DNA of 64,000 bases from Burkholderiaceae bacterium (lineage in GTDB: Bacteria > Pseudomonadota > Gammaproteobacteria > Burkholderiales > Burkholderiaceae_C). Numbering within the stretch: the stretch's first letter is position 1; each line of letters opens with the position of its first letter. The notes below the pieces were generated by a model. It had not been told where the DNA came from and did not search any database. It worked only from the letters and a program-made list of their open reading frames with translations. Shown here one piece after another: positions 16,022 through 24,279 of the stretch. The position numbers and the translations under genes were made by a program. Location: the NCBI GenBank assembly GCA_017992055.1, contig JAGOPK010000003.1, forward strand, positions 434,001-498,000, read 5' to 3'.

Positions 16022-17008
16022 TCAGCGCTCCAGCAGGTTCAGGCTGGCCAGCAGCCGGCTCATGGCCGCCTTGTCGGCCTGCACGAAGGCGCTGGTCTCG
16101 CGCGGCGACAGGTCCAGGCGCTCGGCGCCCTGGGCGGCCAGGAACTGCAGCCAGGCCGGGTCCTGCTGCACCTGGCTCAGTGCGGCGTGCAGGCGCTCCA
16201 CCACCTCGGGCGGCGTGCCCTTGGGTGCGGCCAGCGTGTACCAGGTGGACAGCTCGGCGCCGCCCATGCCGGCTTCGGCCAGCGTCGGCGTGTTGGGCAG
16301 CAGCGGCGAGCGCTGGCGTCCGCCATAGGCCAGGGCCTTGAGCCGGCCCTGGTCGATGTGCGGCTTGGTCGCGGCCAGGTTCAGCATGCCCATCTGCACC
16401 TGGCCGCCCAGCAGATCCTTCAACGCCGGTGCCGCGCCGCTGTAGGGCACATGGGTGATGCGGATCTGCGCCTTCTGCGCAAAGGCCTCGGCGCCCAGGT
16501 GGGTGGCGCCGCCGGCGCCGGCCGAGGCGTAGTTCAGCGCTCCCGGCTCCTTGCGTGCCCGCGCCAGCAGGGCGGCCACGCTGTCCAGGCCCAGGTCGGC
16601 ATGCACCACCAGCACATTGGGCTGGCTGGCCACCACGCCGATGAAGGCGAAGTCGGCCACGCCGTCGTAGGGCACGCGCTGCATCAGCGGCGTCACCACA
16701 TGGCCGGCCGAGGTGCCCAGCAGCAAGGTGTGGCCATCGGGCCGTGCGCGGGCGACGAAGCCGGTGCCGATGGTGGCCGCCCCGCCTGCCTTGCTGTCGA
16801 CGATGACGGTCTGCTTCAGCCGGGTGGACAGCTGCTGCGCCAGCGCACGTGCCAGCGCATCGGCCGGACCGCCGGCCGCATAGGGGTTGATCAGGGTGAT
16901 GGGACGGCCCGCAGGGGCCTCGGTCTGGGCCCAGGCCGGGGCACTGGCGGCCAGGGCCAGGCCGGCCAGCAGCCGCCGGCGGGGCAGGGCGCTTGAGCGG
17001 ACGATCAT
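16022..17008 (-). CDS. Bug-type periplasmic solute-binding receptor (TctC family), second copy
   Basis: 328 residues. The N-terminus has a twin-arginine-like signal (ALPRRRLLAGLALAASAPAWAQ), then the family core: RPITLINPYAAGGPADALARAL, VDSKAGGAATIGT, LNYASAGAGGATHLGAE and VPYSGAAPALKDLLGGQVQMG. Its start overlaps the flavin-reductase stop by four bases (ATGA), so the two are co-translated. It is clearly diverged from the receptor at 13939 and probably binds a different acid. No TctAB partner is in the window. Confidence 0.92.
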   Translation of the reverse strand: MIVRSSALPRRRLLAGLALAASAPAWAQTEAPAGRPITLINPYAAGGPADALARALAQQLSTRLKQTVIVDSKAGGAATIGTGFVARARPDGHTLLLGTSAGHVVTPLMQRVPYDGVADFAFIGVVASQPNVLVVHADLGLDSVAALLARARKEPGALNYASAGAGGATHLGAEAFAQKAQIRITHVPYSGAAPALKDLLGGQVQMGMLNLAATKPHIDQGRLKALAYGGRQRSPLLPNTPTLAEAGMGGAELSTWYTLAAPKGTPPEVVERLHAALSQVQQDPAWLQFLAAQGAERLDLSPRETSAFVQADKAAMSRLLASLNLLER

Positions 17009-17700
17009 GGTGTCTCCTCGGGGGGTGCAGATGCGGGACCGGTCGGCCCCGGGTCCCAGCCTTCGCCGCCGGGCGGGCGCTGCAGCATCGGGCGGTGGAA
17101 CACCGGGCCCAGGCCGGCATAGAGCGGCCCGCCCAGGCGGGCGATGGGGCGCAGCCGCACCGAGTCCACCCGCTGGCCGTCGTACACCGCGGGGTCCAGG
17201 TGGAAGGCCAGCACCTCGCCGATGTACAGGGTGTTGATGCCGCGGCCCAGGCGCACCACCTGGTCCAGCCGGCACTCCATCTGCACCGGCGACAGCGCGA
17301 TGCGCGGCGGTCGCACATGGCGGCTGGGCAGCACCGGGATGCCCAGCTGCTCGATCTCGCTGATCTCGGGCGGGTACTCCTGGGCGCTGCGGTGCAGCGT
17401 CTCCATGTTCAGCTCGGTGGCCACGTTGACCACGAACTCGCGCTGCCGCTCGATGTTGCGCGCCGTGTCCTTGATCTCGCCGCGGCCGGCGCGCAGCGCG
17501 ATGTTGACGGCCAGCATCGGCGGGCTGGTGGCCACGTAGTTGTAGGAGCTGAAGGGCGCGGCATTGACGCGGCCCTGCCCGTCCACCGTGGTGATCCAGG
17601 CCACCGGCCGCGGCACCACGCAGCCCACCAGCAGGCGGTAGGCGGTGTCGGTGTCCAGCGCGGCGCCGTCCACGCAGGCAAAGCCATCGTGCTCGCTCAT
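17005..17700 (-). CDS. Flavin reductase-like, FMN-binding protein
   Basis: 231 residues of the split-barrel FMN-binding fold: VVPRPVAWITTVDGQGRVNAAPFSSYNYVATSPPMLAVN contains the phosphate-contacting segment, followed by DTARNIERQREFVVNVA. Such proteins supply reduced flavin to two-component monooxygenases or act as oxidoreductases. The ATG at 17700 has AGGAGA at good spacing. It is the first gene of an operon with the Bug receptor. No monooxygenase partner is visible nearby. Confidence 0.88.
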   Translation of the reverse strand: MSEHDGFACVDGAALDTDTAYRLLVGCVVPRPVAWITTVDGQGRVNAAPFSSYNYVATSPPMLAVNIALRAGRGEIKDTARNIERQREFVVNVATELNMETLHRSAQEYPPEISEIEQLGIPVLPSRHVRPPRIALSPVQMECRLDQVVRLGRGINTLYIGEVLAFHLDPAVYDGQRVDSVRLRPIARLGGPLYAGLGPVFHRPMLQRPPGGEGWDPGPTGPASAPPEETP

Positions 17701-17731
17701 GGGGCGGTCTCCTGTTGTTCTGGGCCGTCGC

Positions 17732-17755
17732 CCGGCCTGCCTTGCGGCAGGCCGG
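17732..17755. terminator. Strong GC hairpin between the DMT and flavin-reductase genes
   Basis: CCGGCCTGCC and GGCAGGCCGG form a perfect 10-bp stem around TTGC. It lies 116 bases past the DMT transporter stop and 32 bases before the flavin-reductase start, so it could insulate the two minus-strand units. It has no U-tract, so intrinsic termination is uncertain. Confidence 0.35.
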
Positions 17756-17870
17756 CGGCGGTCCGGACCACTGTAGGAGGCCGGCGCCACGGCCACCAGC
17801 CGGCCGGCGGCCAAGGCTGCTATGCCCGCAGGCGCAACTCGGCGCCCGCGCGGGCGCGGCGGCGCTCAGC

Positions 17871-18809
17871 TCATTCCGCGACGGTGTCGGCCTGCACCGC
17901 GCTGACCGGCCGCTGCCGGTCGGCGGCGGCGCGCACGTTCAGCCAGGCGCTGGCGGCGCCACAAACGCCGATGATGGCCATGCCCAGCCAGCTCCAACCG
18001 TCCGGCGCCAGGCCGAACGCCAGATAGCCGGCCAGCGCCGCCATCGCGAGCTGGGCGTACTGGAAGGGCATCAGCGTCGAGGCCGGCGCCTTGCCCAGCG
18101 CCAGGATCAGCAGCAGGTGGCCGGTGGTGCCCAGCACCGCAATCGCCACCAGCGCACCGACCTGCAGGCCCGGCGCGGCCAGCAGCACGTCGATGGGGTC
18201 GGCCACGCTGGCCAGCAGCAGCGGCGTGGCAATGGTCATGCCGGTCAGGCCGGTGTAGAAGTTGGTGGTGAACGGGTCCTCGTGCGGCGCGAAGCGGCTG
18301 GTCATGATCTGGAAGGCGGCATTGGAGAAGGCGCCGGCCAGCGGCAGCAGCGCGGCCCAGCCGATCAGGCCGCTGCCCGGCCGGATCACGATCAGCGCGC
18401 CGACGAAGCCGCCCACCACCAGCACCCAGCGCAGCCGCGAGACGGCTTCACCCAGCCAGAGCCGGGCGATCAGCGTGGCGATCACCGGCGTCAGCATGAC
18501 GATGGCGGTGAACTCGGCCACCGGCATGCGACGCAATGCGGCAAAGGCCATCGCCGACGAAAACGCCAGCAGCGCGCCGCGCGCGATCTGGAACATCGGG
18601 TTGGCGCTGCGGAACGAGCGCTGCGGCGACAGCGCGATCCACAGCGTCATGATCGCCGCATGCAGGCCGTAGCGGGCCCACAGCACCAGCGACACCGAGA
18701 AGTAGGCGCCGATGTAGCGGATGGTCGTGTCCATGGTGGCGAAGCAGCTGGCCGCGCCGATGACGAAGGCAATGCCGAGCAGCGTGTGCTGTTTTCCTGA
18801 GGAGGACAT
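17871..18809 (-). CDS. DMT-superfamily (EamA) transporter
   Basis: 312-residue inner-membrane protein with about ten hydrophobic segments arranged as two EamA repeats; the first contains FATMDTTIRYIGAYFSVSLVLWARYGL and LRRMPVAEFTAIVMLTPVIATLIARLWLGE, the second FSNAAFQIMTSRFAP. Such carriers typically export metabolites or amino acids. It lies 13 bases downstream of the TetR gene on the same strand, so the regulator and transporter probably form one transcript. Confidence 0.9.
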   Translation of the reverse strand: MSSSGKQHTLLGIAFVIGAASCFATMDTTIRYIGAYFSVSLVLWARYGLHAAIMTLWIALSPQRSFRSANPMFQIARGALLAFSSAMAFAALRRMPVAEFTAIVMLTPVIATLIARLWLGEAVSRLRWVLVVGGFVGALIVIRPGSGLIGWAALLPLAGAFSNAAFQIMTSRFAPHEDPFTTNFYTGLTGMTIATPLLLASVADPIDVLLAAPGLQVGALVAIAVLGTTGHLLLILALGKAPASTLMPFQYAQLAMAALAGYLAFGLAPDGWSWLGMAIIGVCGAASAWLNVRAAADRQRPVSAVQADTVAE

Positions 18810-18822
18810 GGCGTGCCGGCGC

Positions 18823-19536
18823 TCAGCCTGCTCCCAAGCCGTGCTCGATGAACTTGCGGTAGGTCTTCAGGATGGTCATCGGGATGTCGCGGCCCGGTGC
18901 ATGGGCGGTGAGGTGGCTGCGGTACATGTAGTCGCGTGCCGCCACCAGGAACTGGGCAATGGTCGGCAGCTCGGCGGCACTGTAGTCGCGCAGGCCGCCT
19001 TCGGCCTTCACCCGCTGCAGGTAGCGGATGTAGCGCCGGGTGACCTCCTCATGGTGGCGCGCCCAGGCGGCCGGCGCCTCGACCTCGGCCTCGTTGAGCA
19101 CGCGCCAGAACCAGGGATGGTCGGACAGGTACTCGAACACCGCCTTCAGGCCCACCACCTCCATGTCGAGGAAGTCCCGGCCCTGGGCCATGCGCTCGCG
19201 CACATGTTCGAGCATCTGCAGGCCGAAGTGCGGCAGCAGTTCGTCGAACAAGGCCTGCCGGCTGGCGAAGTACAGATAGAACGTGCCCTGGGCCACGCCG
19301 GCCGCCGCAGTGATGCGCTGCACCGACGCGTCGCGGTAGCCGCATTCGCCCACCACCTGGGCCGCCGAGGCCAGCAGGTCGTCGCGCAGCCTGGCCGCAC
19401 GCTGCGCACGCGCCTGCAGCGAGGCCTCGGACAGCTGGCGCGGGCGTCGCCGGCGCGGCTGCACCACCGGGTCGTCCGGGCCGTCCAGGGCTGCGGCGGG
19501 CCGGGGCTGGGCGTCGGCGGAGGTCTTGCGGGTCAT
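18823..19536 (-). CDS. TetR-family transcriptional regulator
   Basis: 237 residues. After a Pro/Arg-rich N-terminal tail (residues 1-45) comes the TetR helix-turn-helix (LLASAAQVVGECGYRDASVQRI, then AGVAQGTFYLYFASRQALFDELL). The ligand-binding helical domain follows to the C-terminus. It is divergent from the acyl-CoA dehydrogenase operon, so it most likely represses that fatty- or aromatic-acyl-CoA pathway, with an acyl-CoA as inducer, as known for similarly placed TetR proteins. The start at 19536 has AGGGAA upstream. Confidence 0.9.
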   Translation of the reverse strand: MTRKTSADAQPRPAAALDGPDDPVVQPRRRRPRQLSEASLQARAQRAARLRDDLLASAAQVVGECGYRDASVQRITAAAGVAQGTFYLYFASRQALFDELLPHFGLQMLEHVRERMAQGRDFLDMEVVGLKAVFEYLSDHPWFWRVLNEAEVEAPAAWARHHEEVTRRYIRYLQRVKAEGGLRDYSAAELPTIAQFLVAARDYMYRSHLTAHAPGRDIPMTILKTYRKFIEHGLGAG

Positions 19537-19653
19537 GAGGGGGTTCCCTGGGCCTGGGGGCGGGTGCTCGGCGAGTGTCTGGCAGGCGCTTGGCGGGCAG
19601 TCTATGCGCGGGCTGGTCCTCGGGTTTGTCCCAGCGCGCGACGGTCGTCCGGC

Positions 19654-19692
19654 ATAAATAATGATCAATGAACCATCAGTCAGTTTATAACC
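19654..19692. promoter_or_regulatory. AT-rich divergent promoter/operator region between TetR and acyl-CoA dehydrogenase
   Basis: An AT-rich island in otherwise very GC-rich DNA, containing TAAATAATGATCAATGAACC and CATCAGTCAGTTTATAA. The TGATCA palindrome and the repeated half-sites TGAACC and ATCAGTCA resemble TetR operators. This is the likely target of the divergent TetR protein. Confidence 0.45.
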
Positions 19693-19711
19693 GGATCCTG
19701 CACACACCACC

Positions 19712-20929
19712 ATGGGCCATCCCGCAACGCCACCGCTGGACGCAGCGGCCGCCGATCCCGATCCCGACGGCGAGCGCCTGCGCGCCCAGGTGCGGGCCTT
19801 CTGCGAGCACGAGCTGCCGGCCCGCGTGCGCACCAAGGTGCAGGCCAACCTGTTCCTGGAGAAGCAGGACTACCTGGACTTCCTGCATGCGCTGCTGCCG
19901 CGCGGCTGGGTCGCCGGCCATTGGCCGCGCGAGCACGGCGGCTGCGGCTGGACGCCGCTGCAGCGCTTCGTGTTCGAGGAGGAGTCCACCGCCTGCGGCG
20001 CGCCCTGGCTGATCCCGTTCGGCGTCAACTATGTCGGCCCGGTGATCTACACCTATGGCTCGGAGTGGCAGAAGCAGCGCTTTCTGCCGCCCATCCTGGC
20101 CAGCACCGAATGGTGGGCCCAGGGCTACAGCGAGCCGCAGGCCGGCTCGGACCTGGCCTCGCTGCGCACGCGGGCGGTGCGCGACGGCGATCACTATGTG
20201 GTCAACGGCCAGAAGATCTGGACCAGCTATGTGCAATGGGCCGACTGGATCTTCGTGCTGGTGCGCACCGGCGAGTCCAGCAAGCGCCAGCAGGGCATCA
20301 GCTTCCTGCTGATCGACATGCGCACGCCGGGCATCACCGTGCGGCCCATCCGCACCATGGACGGTTGCCACCATGTCAACGAGGTGTTCTTCGACAACGT
20401 GCGCGTGCCGGTGGCGCAGCGCGTGGGCGAAGAGGGCGACGGCTGGAGCTATGGCAAGTTCCTGCTGTCCAACGAACGCATCATCGCCGCCGAGACCGGC
20501 CGCTCGCTGCGCCAGCTGGCCCATCTGCGCGAGCTGGTCGAGGCCGCGCCGCAGCGCGCCGACCAGGCCGCCTTCCGCCTGCGCGTGGACGAGCTGGCGC
20601 TGCGCCTGCACACGCTGCGGGCCTTCTGCCTGGAGGTGGCGCGCCACATGAGCGCCGACCTGCCGCCCGGTGCCGAGGCCTCGCTGATGAAGATCCGCGG
20701 CTCCGAGCTGCAGCAGGCCATTGCCGAGACCACGCTGGACTGGCTGGGGGCCGCCGGCCGCAGCTACGACCCGGCCCTGGTGCATGGCGACACGGCCCGC
20801 GCCGACATCGGCCCGGCGCTGGCACCGGGCCTGGTGCGCGAGTACCTGCATGGCCGCGCCTGCACCATCTACGGTGGGTCCAACGAGATCCAGCGCAACA
20901 TCATCGCCAAGGCGGAGCTGGGCCTGTGA
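19712..20929 (+). CDS. Acyl-CoA dehydrogenase (first of a pair)
   Basis: 405-residue FAD-dependent acyl-CoA dehydrogenase. It has the N-terminal helical domain (QVRAFCEHELPARVR), the middle beta-domain with YSEPQAGSDLASLRTRAV and the FAD-contacting QKIWTSYVQWADWIFVLVRT, and the C-terminal FAD motif ACTIYGGSNEIQRNII. In that last motif Gly stands where the medium-chain enzymes keep the catalytic Glu, as seen in FadE26/FadE29-like subunits. It oxidises acyl-CoA at C2-C3 and passes electrons to ETF. The next gene overlaps its stop (GTGA). Confidence 0.92.
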   Translation: MGHPATPPLDAAAADPDPDGERLRAQVRAFCEHELPARVRTKVQANLFLEKQDYLDFLHALLPRGWVAGHWPREHGGCGWTPLQRFVFEEESTACGAPWLIPFGVNYVGPVIYTYGSEWQKQRFLPPILASTEWWAQGYSEPQAGSDLASLRTRAVRDGDHYVVNGQKIWTSYVQWADWIFVLVRTGESSKRQQGISFLLIDMRTPGITVRPIRTMDGCHHVNEVFFDNVRVPVAQRVGEEGDGWSYGKFLLSNERIIAAETGRSLRQLAHLRELVEAAPQRADQAAFRLRVDELALRLHTLRAFCLEVARHMSADLPPGAEASLMKIRGSELQQAIAETTLDWLGAAGRSYDPALVHGDTARADIGPALAPGLVREYLHGRACTIYGGSNEIQRNIIAKAELGL

Positions 20930-22026
20930 AGATCGACCTGCACCTGGACGCTACCGATGCCGCGGTGGCCGAGCTGGCCGCCCGCTATGGCCGCGACTAC
21001 GCCAGCGACGAGCGCCGCCGTCGTCCCTGGCCCCAACGCCGCTTCGACGCCCAGGCCTGGCGCGCCATCGCCGACATGGGCTGGCTGGCCGTGGCCACGC
21101 CGGAAGAGCAGGGCGGCCTGGGCGGCCATGCCGGCGCCATCGCGGCGCTGGCGCGCCAGGCCGGCGCCTCGGGCATCACCGAGCCCTGGGCGTCCGGCGT
21201 GCTGGCGGCGCTGCTGCTGCAGGCCGCCGGGTCGCCGCCGGCCGACGCGCTGGCCTCGCTGGCCGAAGGACGCTCATGCTGGGCGTTGTCGTTTGCCGGC
21301 CGTGGCGATGCACCGCTGGCCTGGGTGGACGGCCGCTTGCACGGCCGGCGCGAGGCCGTGGCCGATGCCGACCTGGCCAGCCAGCTGCTGATCGAACGCG
21401 ACGACGGCCAGGGCTGGTGGCTGCTGGAGGCATCGACGTCGGCATCCGCGCCGGGGCTGACGCGCCGGCCCCTGCCGCTGCTGGACGGGCGTGGCGCGGC
21501 CACGCTGGACCTGGCCGGCGCAGCGGCCATGCCGCTGGTCGGCGTGGTGCCGGTGCTGGCCGCCTGCGCCGCGCTGATCGCCGCCGCCGATGCGCTGGGC
21601 GCGATGGAGACGGCCTTTGCGCTGACGCTGGAGCATGTGAAGACCCGCCAGCAGTTTGGCACCGCCATCGGCCACAACCAGGTGGTGGCGCACCGCACCG
21701 TGGACATGTACCTGCGCGTGCAGGAGGCGCGCGCCGTGCTGGCCCGCGCCGTGCGGGCACTCGGCCCCGCGCCCGGCCTCGGCGTCGGCGTCGGCGTCGG
21801 GCCCGACGGCGGCCGGCCCGCGCGCTGGGCCGAGGTGCATGCCGCCGCCGCCTTCACCGGTCGCCATGCGCGCGGCGTGGTGCAGGAGGCGGTGCAGCTG
21901 CACGGCGGCATCGGCATCACCGAGGAATACGGCGTCAGCCACTGCCTGCGCCGCGTATTGGTGGACGAGCACTGGGCCGGCGCGCCGGACGCGCAGCTGC
22001 AGGCCTTTGCCCACCCCGCGCACTGA
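20926..22026 (+). CDS. Acyl-CoA dehydrogenase (second of a pair)
   Basis: 366 residues, shorter and more degenerate than its neighbour. It starts at a GTG overlapping the upstream stop by four bases. C-terminal domain motifs are present (LEHVKTRQQFGTAIGHNQVVAHR and QLHGGIGITEEYGVSHCLRR), but the middle FAD-binding beta-domain is weak: no clear counterpart of the YSEPQAGSD segment is seen. A repetitive Gly-Val run occurs near residues 285-292. The close coupling suggests a heteromeric enzyme with the first dehydrogenase, as known for mycobacterial alpha2-beta2 FadE pairs. Confidence 0.88.
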   Translation: MKIDLHLDATDAAVAELAARYGRDYASDERRRRPWPQRRFDAQAWRAIADMGWLAVATPEEQGGLGGHAGAIAALARQAGASGITEPWASGVLAALLLQAAGSPPADALASLAEGRSCWALSFAGRGDAPLAWVDGRLHGRREAVADADLASQLLIERDDGQGWWLLEASTSASAPGLTRRPLPLLDGRGAATLDLAGAAAMPLVGVVPVLAACAALIAAADALGAMETAFALTLEHVKTRQQFGTAIGHNQVVAHRTVDMYLRVQEARAVLARAVRALGPAPGLGVGVGVGPDGGRPARWAEVHAAAAFTGRHARGVVQEAVQLHGGIGITEEYGVSHCLRRVLVDEHWAGAPDAQLQAFAHPAH

Positions 22027-22059
22027 CCCTCTCCGCCACGCCACCCGGACACCGCCCCC

Positions 22060-22854
22060 ATGGACTTCGACCACTACCAGCACATCCGCTTCAGCCGCGC
22101 CGGCCGCGTGATCACCGCCACGCTGAACCGGCCCGAGGCGCGCAATGCGGTGAATGCGCGCCTGCACACCGAGCTGTCGCGGCTGTTCGTCGACCTGCAG
22201 CGCGACCCGGACTCCGACGTGGTGGTGCTCACCGGTGCCGGCGCCTGCTTTTGCGCCGGCGGCGACATCGACTGGATGCAGTCGCATGTGGACGACCCGG
22301 CGGCCTTCGAGCGCATGGCGCGCGAGGGCAAGGACATCGCCTTCGGCCAGCTCGACCTGGAAAAGCCGCTGATCTGCAAGCTCAACGGCCATGCCACCGG
22401 CCTGGGCGCCAGCCTGGCCCTGCTGTCGGACATCGTCGTCGCCTCCAGCGAGGCGCGCATCGGCGATCCCCATGTCAGCGTGGGCCTGGTGGCCGGCGAC
22501 GGCGGCGCACTGATCTGGCCGCAGATCGTCGGCTATGCCAAGGCGCGCAAGTACCTGTTCACCGGCGAGCTGATCGGCGCCACCGAGGCCGAGCGCCTGG
22601 GCCTGATCACCGAGGTGGTGGCGCCCGAGGCGCTGGATGCCCAGGTCGACGCGCTGGCCCAGCGCCTGGCCGCCGGCGCCACGCTGGCGCTGCGCTACAC
22701 CAAGATCACCACCAACCTGCCGCTGCGGGCGCTGTTCCATGCCCACTTCGACGCCGGCCTGGCCTATGAGTGCCTGTCCAACCGCAGTGCCGACCATGCC
22801 GAGGCCGTGGCCGCCTTCCGCGAGCGGCGCAAGCCGGTGTTCACCGGCCAGTGA
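22060..22854 (+). CDS. Enoyl-CoA hydratase/isomerase-family protein (crotonase fold)
   Basis: 264 residues. Crotonase motifs are visible: RVITATLNRPEARNAVNARL, the oxyanion-hole segments GAGACFCAGGDIDWM and LNGHATGLGASLALLSDIVVAS, and the end of the core, TGELIGATEAERLGLI. By eye, the positions of the two catalytic Glu residues of classical hydratase seem occupied by His (GDPHVSVGL) and a non-acidic residue in YAKARKYLF, so it may catalyse a different crotonase reaction. It lies 33 bases after the dehydrogenase pair, in the same operon. Confidence 0.88.
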   Translation: MDFDHYQHIRFSRAGRVITATLNRPEARNAVNARLHTELSRLFVDLQRDPDSDVVVLTGAGACFCAGGDIDWMQSHVDDPAAFERMAREGKDIAFGQLDLEKPLICKLNGHATGLGASLALLSDIVVASSEARIGDPHVSVGLVAGDGGALIWPQIVGYAKARKYLFTGELIGATEAERLGLITEVVAPEALDAQVDALAQRLAAGATLALRYTKITTNLPLRALFHAHFDAGLAYECLSNRSADHAEAVAAFRERRKPVFTGQ

Positions 22855-22904
22855 GCCGCGCTCTTCCGACCCACACCCCCGAAGCCCAACGCAGGAGACA
22901 GACC

Positions 22905-24158
22905 ATGCATTCCATTCCCCGTCGCCACGTCCTCCAATGGGGCGCCGCCAGCGCGGGCGGCCTGGCCCTGCCGTCGCTGGGCCTGGCCCAAGGCGGCCCG
23001 CTGCGCATCGGCCTGATCACGCCGCTGTCGGGGCCGCAGGAGTTCATCGGCACCTATGTGAAAAACGGCGCCGAGATTGCGGTGGAGCAGATCAACAAGG
23101 CCGGCGGCATCCTCGGCCGCCAGGTGGCGCTGGAGATCCGCGACGACAAGGCCAATCCCGCGGCGGCGCTGGCCGCGGCGCGTGAGCTGCTGGGCGCCGG
23201 CATCAACCTGCACGTGGGCGGCATTTCGAGTGCCGTGGTGCTGGCGCTGGCGCCGGTGATGGCGCAGGAGAAGGGCGTGCACCTGACCTGCGGCGCCGGC
23301 ACCGAAAAGCTCAACCACGAGGCCTACAACGAGCACATGTTCCGCCCCGGCGACAGCCCCGACGCCCGCGGCCGCGCCCAGGCCCGGCTGATGGCCGAGC
23401 GCTATCCCAACGTCACGCGCTGGACCGGACTGATCCCCGACCACGAGTACGGCCGCACCATGTGGAGCATCTTCGTCGACGGCCTGCTGGAGTTCTACCC
23501 GGCCATCGCGAAGAAGAAGCCCGAGATCGTCGACCCGATCCTGATGCCCTACGGCGTGTCCGACTACCGCAACGGCATCACCGCCGCGCTGCGCGTGCAG
23601 GCCGACGGATGCTTCAACGCCACCTATGGCGGCGACGCCATCACCATGTTCCAGCAGGCGCGCGGCTTCGGCCTGATGCAGCGCTTCAAGGTGGTGTGCG
23701 ACGCGGCCAACGAGTTCCTGGTGGCGCGTGGCCTGAAGCAGCAGCTGCCGCCGCAGTGGACCGGCATGCACTACTACGCCGCGGCCAACAAGGGCAATCC
23801 GATGAGCGAGCGCTTCGTCGCCGACTACCTGGCCAAGACCCGCGACGCCGAGCCGCTGGGCTGGGCCGCCGAGGCGCATTCGGCCATCCTGGCGCTGCAG
23901 CGCGCCATCGAGAAGGGCAAGAGCACCGAGACGCGCTCGGTCATTGCCCAGCTCAAGGGCCTGACCTGGGACACGGTGACCGGACCGCGCACGCTGCGCG
24001 CCGAGGACAACCAGGCCGTCAAGGACGTGGAGCTGGTGTTCATCGAGCCGGCGCCCGGCGACAAGGGCTACCAGGTGGCGCAGTACGTCAAGGTCGATGG
24101 CCGCTCGGCCATCCTGCCGCCCGCGCCGGGCCAGAAGCTCAAGCTGCGCACCGCATGA
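22905..24158 (+). CDS. ABC transporter substrate-binding protein (branched-chain amino acid/LivK type)
   Basis: 417-residue periplasmic receptor. The N-terminus (MHSIPRRHVLQWGAASAGG) has a twin-arginine-like signal. The mature part shows the Peripla_BP_6 pattern: LRIGLITPLSGPQEFIGTYV, NGAEIAVEQINKAGGILGR, VALEIRDDKANPAAAL and a VGGISSAVVLALAPV loop. GCAGGAGACA sits just upstream of the ATG at 22905. In this catabolic setting it probably binds an aromatic or aliphatic carboxylate rather than an amino acid. The permease genes follow after a 121-bp gap holding a repeat element. Confidence 0.92.
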   Translation: MHSIPRRHVLQWGAASAGGLALPSLGLAQGGPLRIGLITPLSGPQEFIGTYVKNGAEIAVEQINKAGGILGRQVALEIRDDKANPAAALAAARELLGAGINLHVGGISSAVVLALAPVMAQEKGVHLTCGAGTEKLNHEAYNEHMFRPGDSPDARGRAQARLMAERYPNVTRWTGLIPDHEYGRTMWSIFVDGLLEFYPAIAKKKPEIVDPILMPYGVSDYRNGITAALRVQADGCFNATYGGDAITMFQQARGFGLMQRFKVVCDAANEFLVARGLKQQLPPQWTGMHYYAAANKGNPMSERFVADYLAKTRDAEPLGWAAEAHSAILALQRAIEKGKSTETRSVIAQLKGLTWDTVTGPRTLRAEDNQAVKDVELVFIEPAPGDKGYQVAQYVKVDGRSAILPPAPGQKLKLRTA

Positions 24159-24202
24159 GGCCGGCGCACGGCCCGCATCGCAACGCCTGCACACGCTGAC
24201 AT

Positions 24203-24278
24203 GAAACCCCCAAGCTCACGTCGCTCGCTGCCCCCCGAGGGGGGGCGTCAGGCCCTTCGGGCGGCCGGGCGGGCCTGA
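24203..24278 (+). repeat. Comamonadaceae-style intergenic repeat within the ABC operon
   Basis: A stretch reading AAACCCCCAAGCTCACGTCG, then CGCTGCCCCCCGAGGGGG, then GGCCCTTCGGGCGGCCGGGC. From memory, this is a widely dispersed intergenic element of Burkholderiales genomes. It contains CCCCCCGAGGGGGG-like and GCCCTTCGGGCGGCC hairpins and ends directly at the permease start (24280). It may act as a partial attenuator or mRNA stabiliser between receptor and membrane genes. Confidence 0.6.
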
Positions 24279-24279
24279 C

